From contig DATKRB010000029.1 in NCBI GenBank assembly GCA_035532415.1, forward strand, positions 1-36,834: 36,834 nucleotides of DNA, written 5' to 3'. This stretch comes from DATKRB01 sp035532415 (GTDB lineage: Bacteria > Actinomycetota > Acidimicrobiia > Acidimicrobiales > RAAP-2). Of this stretch, positions 31,336 to 36,834 are shown in pieces; position 1 is the first letter of the stretch, and each line of letters begins with the position of its first letter. The position numbers and the translations under genes are program-made. The notes under the pieces are model-generated. The model made no database searches. It worked only from the letters and a program-made list of their open reading frames with translations, and was not told the DNA's origin.

Positions 31336-32784
31336 TCAATCGCGCCCGATCGAAAGGTGCGGCCGATGAAGGGTCGCGCCGCGGTCACGACCCAACCGGC
31401 GGAGCATCTCGCTGACGCGGTTGGACGCCCGGATCCGGTCGGCGAGCTGGCGGGCCGGTAGGCGGCCGAGCTGAGCATCGCCACCGAGCGCATCGGACCG
31501 ATCGGTCACTCCCCACCGATCCCGGTACCGGTCGATGGAGTCCGCCGCGTCACGCCATGCCTGCTGGTGCTCGATGGAGATCGGCCGCGGGCCCAGGGCG
31601 CCGAGCAGGTAGCGGCGCGGCACGATCCCGGCGAGGGAACGAACCGGCTCGCGAACCCCCCGGGCCGTCTCCGTCCCGGTCCCCCCTCCCCTCGGACCCG
31701 AGAGCCCCAGCACCCAATCCGTCGATCGCTCCACGTCATGGGCAGGGCTTCCGCGGGGCAGCGCCTCCGCCCAGGCCGCGAGGACACCCCGGCGCGTGGT
31801 GAGCGCATGCGGGGAAGTCATCAGGGCGGCCGCGAACCGGTGCTCGTCCACACCGGCCAGAGGGTCGAGCCGGCGACCGGTGATCGCGGCGAGCTCGAGC
31901 TCCCCCATACCGGCATCGTGGGCTACGGCCCGCCATCGGGAGACGACGTCGTCCCGCTCGATACCGGCGACCTTCGCCTCGCGGGTCACCGCCCAGGCCA
32001 CGTGCCGGGCGCGCCCCGACGGTCCGGCCCGGCCCGTCGGGGCGACACGCCCGGCCAGATGGGCCCGGATCTCGGCCGAGCGGTTGGAGAGGCCTCCCAG
32101 GACGGCGGGGCTCAAGCCTGCGATCTCGCGCCGGCCGCTACGGCGGTGCTCCCATTCGATCCCCAAGGCGGCCGTGAGGTGATGCCGGAGCTGCGCTTCG
32201 TACAGGGAGCCCGCCGCTGCGCGATGAGCGAACAACCCGCGCCCGTCCACCGCCGACCAACGCCCGTCCGATCCCTGGGCGAGGTTCGCCACCAGGACGT
32301 GGGTGTGAAGGTGCGGGTCGAGTGCCCGGCTCAACCCGTGCGTGAACGAAGCGGCCACCGGTCCGCCGGTGCCGAGCAACTCGCGGTCCTCCCCGCTCCC
32401 CCGCCGCACGGTGAGGGCGCGCCGGTCGACATATCCCATCGCCGCGCCGACCGCTGATCGGTGTGCCGCCACCACCTCGGCCGCCATTTCGTCGTGACCG
32501 AGGGCGAAGAGCACACTGACCGACTTGGGCGCGCTGAACGTGAGGTCGAACCCGCCGACCGTACATCGCCCGGCGGTCAGCGCCCGGTCCGTTCCGGGAT
32601 GCCGGCCCGACAGCACGGCGGCGAGCGCCCGGCCGCCGACCGCCCCCTCGAGCCCGAGGCCGTCGGCACCGCCGCCGACCCACCCGCCGGGGCCGCCCAC
32701 CCCCCGGGCCGGCCCCAGCTCGGCGGCCAGGTCCGCCAGGTAGTACGAGCCACCACCACTCGGGAGTCTCCGGATCCCTAACAT
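31336..32784 (-). CDS. MobF/TrwC-type conjugative relaxase, relaxase domain only
   Basis: The 482-residue relaxase nicks oriT and bonds to the DNA 5' end through Tyr. GFDLTFSAPKSVSVLFALGH is the TrwC-domain signature. FTHGLSRALDPHLHTHVLVA carries the histidine triad (H149, H160, H162 by TrwC analogy), with Asp156 before it. Tyr14-Tyr15 (SYYLADLA) are the likely nicking tyrosines, near where TrwC has Tyr18/Tyr26. TrwC/TraI usually continue into a RecD-like helicase; here that part is absent and the C-terminal 200 residues have no helicase motif. The ATG lies after an A+T-rich stretch. It is tail to tail with the coupling-protein gene, 3 nt apart. Confidence 0.88.
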   Translation of the reverse strand: MLGIRRLPSGGGSYYLADLAAELGPARGVGGPGGWVGGGADGLGLEGAVGGRALAAVLSGRHPGTDRALTAGRCTVGGFDLTFSAPKSVSVLFALGHDEMAAEVVAAHRSAVGAAMGYVDRRALTVRRGSGEDRELLGTGGPVAASFTHGLSRALDPHLHTHVLVANLAQGSDGRWSAVDGRGLFAHRAAAGSLYEAQLRHHLTAALGIEWEHRRSGRREIAGLSPAVLGGLSNRSAEIRAHLAGRVAPTGRAGPSGRARHVAWAVTREAKVAGIERDDVVSRWRAVAHDAGMGELELAAITGRRLDPLAGVDEHRFAAALMTSPHALTTRRGVLAAWAEALPRGSPAHDVERSTDWVLGLSGPRGGGTGTETARGVREPVRSLAGIVPRRYLLGALGPRPISIEHQQAWRDAADSIDRYRDRWGVTDRSDALGGDAQLGRLPARQLADRIRASNRVSEMLRRLGRDRGATLHRPHLSIGRD

Positions 32785-32948
32785 CGTTTGAGCCTATCTC
32801 ATGATTTTTCACATGTTCTCACGACATGACGGCGGTGGGTACGGAGCCGACGGGCACGTGAGCAGACGGGCACGGAGCCGACGGGCACGTGAGCAGACGG
32901 GCACGTGAGCAGGCACGGAGCCTCCGTCGCCGATCACGAGGACGGAGG
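32785..32948. promoter_or_regulatory. Repeat-rich region upstream of the relaxase, candidate oriT
   Basis: The 164-base gap starts with an A+T-rich stretch (TCATGATTTTTCACATG) near 32800-32815, with a small inverted repeat CATGT (32812-32816) / ACATG (32824-32828). The direct-repeat block follows, then an inverted repeat ACGGAG-C-CTCCGT at 32915-32927. A+T-rich DNA, direct repeats and a hairpin just upstream of a relaxase gene are the usual makings of an oriT, but no nic sequence is recognised. It also contains the relaxase promoter region. Confidence 0.45.
32841..32912. repeat. Direct repeats: 31-nt unit twice, 17-nt core three times
   Basis: A 31-nt unit at 32841-32871 is repeated without change at 32872-32902. 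Its core GACGGGCACGTGAGCAG occurs at 32849-32865, 32880-32896 and 32896-32912. Each core contains the palindrome CACGTG, so each is also a candidate protein-binding site. Confidence 0.88.
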
Positions 32949-34946
32949 TCAGGTGAGGGCGCGGTAGCGCGCCAGGATCCGCGTCGCCGCGTCGCGACCG
33001 AGATCCACGAGGGGCGCTGGGTCCAGCACCCGGGCGTGGGGCCCCAGCTGCAGCAGGAGCCGCTCGAGCCATGCCGTGCCGCCGATCGCAAGGGTCACCT
33101 CGGTCACCCGGCCGCCGTCACGCCGGACACCGATGACGGGGATGCTGTCGACGACCCACGACGCCTCGGGGCCGAGGGCGAGACGGACGGCGACCGCTCC
33201 CGGACCCGGCACGAACGCATCGGGGCCGATCCGCTGTGGAGGAAGGCGCGCCGGATCCGGTGTCGACCCCGTCGATGCCATCGCGCGGATGCGGTCGATG
33301 CGAAAGCGCCGGTTCGCTGCAGCCGAGTGGCAGAAGGCGTCGAGGTACCAATGACCGTCGCGGGTGACCACCTGCAGCGGATCGACGATCCGTCGGGTCG
33401 TCTCGTCGGACGACGCCGAGTGATACTCGATCTCCACCTGCCGGTGGTCCTCGGTTGCCCGGCGGACCTCGGGGAGGATGGCGGGAGCGTCAAGGGCGAC
33501 CACCAAGCGGTTGTGATCACCGAGCACCGACTCGAGCTTGGTCAGCGCCCGAGCGAGGGTGCCGTGCTCGTCCGCCCCTGGCACTGCGAGGATCGTCCGC
33601 CCGGCAGCGAGAAGGGCGAAGCCCTCCGCCGCCGTCAGCCTCCTCGGCCGGGCCAGGTCCTCCGGCAGGACAGCACTGACCGTCTCGTCGGTCACGATGA
33701 TCTCCATGAGCACGTCCGGTGAGTAGGGCGGCACCCCGCAACAGGCGGCCAGTTCGAGCTCGTGGACGAGCTCGTCCTCGGGTATCCCGAAGCGATCGGC
33801 GATGTCGGAGATGCGAGCCTCGCCGACCCGGGCGAGCCAGCCGACGATGGCAAGCAGGCGGCGGAGCCGGTGGCTCGAATCGCGTCGGAAGTTGGGACGG
33901 CCGGAAGGATCGGAGGAACCAGGTCGGTCCTGGGACGCAGGCGGGAACGCGGACTCCACACCGCCGGCGGGCAAGGGCGCCACGGTGGCCGCCTCGGGCG
34001 AGGAGCCGGCGGCCAAACGGTCGAGCCAGTCGACGATGGCCGCGCGCAGGGGTGGCGGCCCGATCACCTCGGCGTGATCGAGCAGACCCAACACCCACGA
34101 TCGGAAGGCGTCCGTGCTCGTGACGCCGAGCCGGAGAACCACCGAGCCGTCGTCCTTTCTTTCGAGCACCGCGCTCTCACCGACCTCCTCCACGACGCGG
34201 CCCGACTCCACCGGATCGACCCAGAGCAGCGCATCGCCCTCGTCACCCTCCCCGATCCGCCAGGGATCGTCGGGCGCGGCCTCGGACGGGTCGAAACCCT
34301 GGGGCAGCTCGCCGCTGCCCGGGACCCCTGGGTCCGGCCGACCCTCCATGCGATCCACCCGGAAGGTGCGGGCCGCTGCACGGTCCCGGTCCCAGCCCAC
34401 CAGGTACCAGTGCCCCGACCGGAACCACAGGCCTCCGGGGGCCACCCGACGCCCCAGTCCGCGGTAGGCGAACACCACCTCGGCCCGCGACCGAACCGCT
34501 TCGAAGAGCGGGACCAACGCGGGCGGGGGGACCAACGACGCGACCGGGCGGGACTCGCCCAGCCCCGTCGCCCCCAGCTTCAGCAGGGCATGGCGGCCAC
34601 TCGGATCGCCGAGGTGCACGCCGGCGACCGCGAGGTGGAGCGCCGCTTGCTCGTCGGGCTGCAGGTGCAGCTCCGGGAGGTAGAAGGCGTCGGGGTGGAT
34701 CCGGTACCCGAACTGCTCCTGCCCCTCCACCGGCTCTGCGGTGACCGGGATCCCTTCGTCCCGCAGCAACCGCTTGTCCCGTTCGAACGCCTGGCGGCGG
34801 GCGTCGTGGTCGACCGGGTAGCCGGGAACCTCGTCGGCTATGGCGTCGAGGGTCAGCGGGCGCTGCGCGCGCAACAGCACGAGGATGAGGTCCGTCAGGC
34901 GCTCGAGGCGGTCGGGTCTGGCCACCACCAGCAGCGTAGGGCCCAT
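32949..34946 (-). CDS. pafBC: Fused PafB-PafC WYL-domain transcriptional regulator
   Basis: The 665-residue protein is two PafB/PafC-like halves in one chain. Half 1 (about 1-330) has an N-terminal winged helix (RLERLTDLILVLLRAQRPLT) and a WYL domain (LWFRSGHWYLVGWDRDRAAA, RTFRVDRM). Half 2 (about 360-665) has HRLRRLLAIVGWLARVGEAR, an HTH, and a second WYL domain (VTRDGHWYLDAFCHSAAANR, RFRIDRI). PafBC is the LexA-independent activator of the mycobacterial DNA-damage response, and natural fusions are known in some actinobacteria. The WYL domain senses a ligand, possibly single-stranded DNA. The ATG at 34944-34946 is one option; a GTG a few codons later (VARPDRLERL) would also fit. The relaxase gene lies downstream on the same strand. 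Confidence 0.9.
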   Translation of the reverse strand: MGPTLLVVARPDRLERLTDLILVLLRAQRPLTLDAIADEVPGYPVDHDARRQAFERDKRLLRDEGIPVTAEPVEGQEQFGYRIHPDAFYLPELHLQPDEQAALHLAVAGVHLGDPSGRHALLKLGATGLGESRPVASLVPPPALVPLFEAVRSRAEVVFAYRGLGRRVAPGGLWFRSGHWYLVGWDRDRAAARTFRVDRMEGRPDPGVPGSGELPQGFDPSEAAPDDPWRIGEGDEGDALLWVDPVESGRVVEEVGESAVLERKDDGSVVLRLGVTSTDAFRSWVLGLLDHAEVIGPPPLRAAIVDWLDRLAAGSSPEAATVAPLPAGGVESAFPPASQDRPGSSDPSGRPNFRRDSSHRLRRLLAIVGWLARVGEARISDIADRFGIPEDELVHELELAACCGVPPYSPDVLMEIIVTDETVSAVLPEDLARPRRLTAAEGFALLAAGRTILAVPGADEHGTLARALTKLESVLGDHNRLVVALDAPAILPEVRRATEDHRQVEIEYHSASSDETTRRIVDPLQVVTRDGHWYLDAFCHSAAANRRFRIDRIRAMASTGSTPDPARLPPQRIGPDAFVPGPGAVAVRLALGPEASWVVDSIPVIGVRRDGGRVTEVTLAIGGTAWLERLLLQLGPHARVLDPAPLVDLGRDAATRILARYRALT

Positions 34947-35015
34947 GGCGGTCGGGCCGGTTCACGACGCCCGCTCCGCCGAGCCCCCCTGACGCTACGA
35001 CCGTCGGAGAGCGGC

Positions 35016-35474
35016 TCAGCTCAATCCGGCGTGCGAGTGGCCGAAACGGACCGGGGCCCGGCTGAGCACGACCGTGCCCAGCAACCGGCTGTGGGGGTAC
35101 TCGACCACCACCACGGCCAGGCGGCCGGCCACGTGCCCCGCCGGTCGCTCGACCGTCCCACTGGTGAACGAGCCGCCGAAGGCCACAAGGCACACCTGCC
35201 GGACCTTCGGTCCCGGCGCCTCGGTGGCGGTCCGGTAGATGAGAGGCCGGTGCCGCAGGGAGCCCACCCCCACGAGATCGGCCCCCAGCAGACGGCCGCG
35301 GTGGTGGACCGCGGCGCTGGCCGCCGGCAGGGCGAGGAAGCACCCGCCGTCGACCGTGCCCAGCGAGGAGCGGGCGCTCGAGCATCCCGCCAGGGAGGTC
35401 ACGGCGATCAGGGCGGCCGCCACCACGATCCCCCGGACGGCGAGCCGCGATCGCCGGGCACGGGGTGGGCGCAT
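35016..35474 (-). CDS. Putative lipoprotein
   Basis: The 152-residue protein has a basic start (MRPPRARRSRLAV), a hydrophobic core and the lipobox LAGC followed by SSARSS, so it should be lipidated and surface anchored. The mature domain is compact and beta-rich, with two more Cys (GGCFLAL and RQVCLVAFGG), and ends RFGHSHAGLS. No family is recognised. The ATG was chosen because it starts directly at the signal peptide; the frame upstream is antisense to the membrane gene. It lies 46 nt after that gene on the same strand and probably shares its transcript. Confidence 0.75.
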   Translation of the reverse strand: MRPPRARRSRLAVRGIVVAAALIAVTSLAGCSSARSSLGTVDGGCFLALPAASAAVHHRGRLLGADLVGVGSLRHRPLIYRTATEAPGPKVRQVCLVAFGGSFTSGTVERPAGHVAGRLAVVVVEYPHSRLLGTVVLSRAPVRFGHSHAGLS

Positions 35475-35520
35475 CACCGTCCCGCCCTCTCGGCGCCGCA
35501 CCTCGTGGCCCGGACCCTGC

Positions 35521-36657
35521 TCACCGCGGTCCCACCCCTGCTGCCGCCGGCGGCGTCCTGACGTCGACGGGAGCGTCGAGCACCTGGCGCGGCCACTTCT
35601 CCCGCCGAACCCCGAGCGCCAACCATCCAGCGCAGGCCCATCCGACCCCCAGTTCGCTCCAAAAGCTGATGAGACGGTAGACGAGCACGGCGTCGACACT
35701 GCTCGTCTTGTCGCCCCCGAAGGCCACGAGGGCGAAGGTGATGCTGCCCTCGACGGCGCCCAGCCCCCCCGGAGTGATGGGCAGGTTGGCCGCCAGCTGG
35801 CCGGCACCGTAGGCGAGGAGCAGGCCCCCCCAGGGGATCGTGGCCCCGATCACCAGGAAACAGAAGGCGAAGCAGGCGCAGTCGAGCAGCCAATTGGCGA
35901 GCCCCCAGCCGACGACGGCCGAGACGTCACGCCAGCTCAGGCGTACGACGGTGACCCGCTCCACCACCCGGGCGATCTGCTCGGCCAGCTCTCCCCGGGG
36001 ACGGCCCGTCAGCCTCCGGGAGGTGCGCAGGGCCCACCCCACGACCCACTCGAGGGGTCGCTCGTACACGAAGAGGGCCCCGACGGACACGGCGATGAGC
36101 AGCACGCCGACGACGGCGGGGATCAGGCCGAGGTCGGCGCCCTGGTCGGCCGCCAACGCGAGGCCTCCGGCCGCCACCAGGGCGAGCGAGACCACCGATG
36201 CCACCATCACCCCGACGAGGGCCCAGGCCGCCAGGGTGTCGTCGGCACCGAAACGCCGGTACCACCTGAACCCGTACACGGTGGCGAACACGCCACCCGC
36301 GGGAAGCGAATTGTTGATCGACTGGGCGGCGAAGGTCATCGCGAGCAGGGGCCGGATCGGCGGCTCGACTCCGCCTGTGGCAAGCAGGCGGAACTGAACT
36401 CCCGCGAAGGCCACGTAAGAGGCCGCCTCGGCGACCACGGCCACGGGCAACCACCACCACCGCAGGTTGTGCAGGACGGCTTCGAACCCGGACAGCTCGT
36501 CCCGGTGACCACCCAGGGCATAGAGCGCCAGTGCGGCCAACCCGATGCCGGCGAGGAAGCGGACGACGGGCCAGGCCCGGCTCAGGGCTCGCCGACCACC
36601 TCGGAGGAGCCCTCCGAGCTGGGCCGTCACGCTGGCATCGTCCACCCCGGCAGTCAT
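35521..36657 (-). CDS. LPG-synthase-TM / UPF0104 family membrane protein
   Basis: The 378-residue protein has about eight TM helices. It has the family pattern AMTFAAQSINNSLPAGG near 115-131, a loop with GFRWYRRFGADDTLAAWALV, and the late motif GQLAANLPITPGGLGAVEGSI, the hallmark PxxPGGxGxxE of lysylphosphatidylglycerol synthase TM-region/AglD2-like proteins. These are flippase-like or lipid-modifying membrane proteins; without the C-terminal aminoacyl-transfer domain of MprF the reaction cannot be assigned. The ATG at 36655-36657 begins a short soluble tail before the first helix. The lipoprotein gene follows 46 nt downstream, and a pilus-assembly gene lies 37 nt upstream on the same strand. 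Confidence 0.88.
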   Translation of the reverse strand: MTAGVDDASVTAQLGGLLRGGRRALSRAWPVVRFLAGIGLAALALYALGGHRDELSGFEAVLHNLRWWWLPVAVVAEAASYVAFAGVQFRLLATGGVEPPIRPLLAMTFAAQSINNSLPAGGVFATVYGFRWYRRFGADDTLAAWALVGVMVASVVSLALVAAGGLALAADQGADLGLIPAVVGVLLIAVSVGALFVYERPLEWVVGWALRTSRRLTGRPRGELAEQIARVVERVTVVRLSWRDVSAVVGWGLANWLLDCACFAFCFLVIGATIPWGGLLLAYGAGQLAANLPITPGGLGAVEGSITFALVAFGGDKTSSVDAVLVYRLISFWSELGVGWACAGWLALGVRREKWPRQVLDAPVDVRTPPAAAGVGPR

Positions 36658-36694
36658 CCGGGCTTCGCTCGGCGGGCCCGACGGTCGGGTCAGG

Positions 36695-36834
36695 CTAGTG
36701 GATGAGCTTGATGTAGTCGAACATGGGGAGGTAGAGGCTGATGATGATCGTCCCGACCACCGCACCCATGATGACTATCAGAAATGGCTCGAGGATGGAG
36801 GTCAGGTTGTCCACCGTCTGGTCGACCTCGGCCA
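36695..36834 (-). CDS. pilC: PilC/GspF-type inner-membrane platform protein, C-terminus (partial)
   Basis: Only the last 46 residues lie in the window. They read AEVDQTVDNLTSILEPFLIV, then IMGAVVGTIIISLYLPMFDY and IKLIH before the TAG. The 'VDNLTSxLEPxLIVxMGxxVGxIxxxLYLPxF' ending is the strongly conserved C-terminus of type II secretion/type IV pilus GspF/PilC proteins, which form the inner-membrane assembly platform. The gene runs off the right edge, so its start and the rest of a probable pilus operon are beyond the window. The stop is 37 nt before the membrane-protein gene, so the two could be co-transcribed. Confidence 0.9.
   Translation of the reverse strand, partial: AEVDQTVDNLTSILEPFLIVIMGAVVGTIIISLYLPMFDYIKLIH

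Noticed and set aside
29842..32784. Complete integrative conjugative element
   Set aside because: No integrase, excisionase, replication or VirB4-like channel genes are visible, and no flanking direct repeats were found by eye.
32841..32912. CRISPR array
   Set aside because: Repeats are directly abutting or overlapping, with no unique spacers of 25-40 nt and no cas genes.

Overview
The window reads as chromosomal DNA of a very high-GC actinobacterium, probably an uncultured member of the Acidimicrobiia or a close relative. The grounds are the base composition, frequent GTG and TTG starts, a one-chain Kgd-type 2-oxoglutarate dehydrogenase/decarboxylase, a coenzyme F420 biosynthesis gene (cofC/fbiD), a fused PafB-PafC regulator, a UvrD2-like helicase and KAAP-rich histone H1-like proteins. 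Lineage is inferred; no rRNA is present.

Layout. 1-844 is a lower-GC, gene-poor end. It holds two broken C-terminal gene pieces, head to head, that resemble the two halves of a Pycsar anti-phage system (TM effector and class III nucleotide cyclase). They lie against the 3' end of a tRNA-Val(UAC), whose T-arm is mirrored by a 15-bp inverted repeat just outside the gene. 965-3306 holds an inositol-monophosphatase-family enzyme, an unknown protein, a lipoprotein and another unknown protein. 3478-7781 is a tight three-gene plus-strand cluster: a sigma-region-4-like HTH protein, a membrane-anchored Pro/Ala-rich protein and a LysM-BTAD membrane regulator. 7712-11320 is a minus-strand cell-wall operon: alpha/beta hydrolase, MurF-like ligase with a membrane N-terminus, and Ddl. 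11389-13128 is a UvrD2-like helicase with a drastically shortened 2B region. 13168-20123 is a minus-strand run: kgd, an NYN-KAAP-S1 fusion, fabZ and exonuclease III. A G-run array separates kgd from the divergent TIGR01777 epimerase. 21179-28707 holds a DMT transporter, rnhB, rpiB-like, a GH38 alpha-mannosidase, gpsA, cofC and a PIG-L deacetylase.

28868-32948 is the second accessory-looking region. It holds a small H1-like protein behind a strong ribosome binding site, a 617-base gene-poor stretch, a VirD4/TraG-type coupling ATPase and a MobF/TrwC-type relaxase placed tail to tail. A block of 31-nt and 17-nt direct repeats upstream of the relaxase is a candidate oriT. The pair looks like a mobilisation module without integrase or the other type IV secretion genes. 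32949-36834 returns to conserved genes: fused PafBC, a lipoprotein, an LPG-synthase-TM/UPF0104 membrane protein and the C-terminus of a PilC/GspF pilus platform protein.

The most unusual items are the Pycsar-like remnant with the mirrored tRNA arm, the NYN-H1-S1 fusion, the UvrD2 with its 2B region nearly absent, the coupling-protein/relaxase pair with its repeat block, and the G-run array between kgd and the epimerase. All functions are assigned from motifs read by eye; no database search was run.
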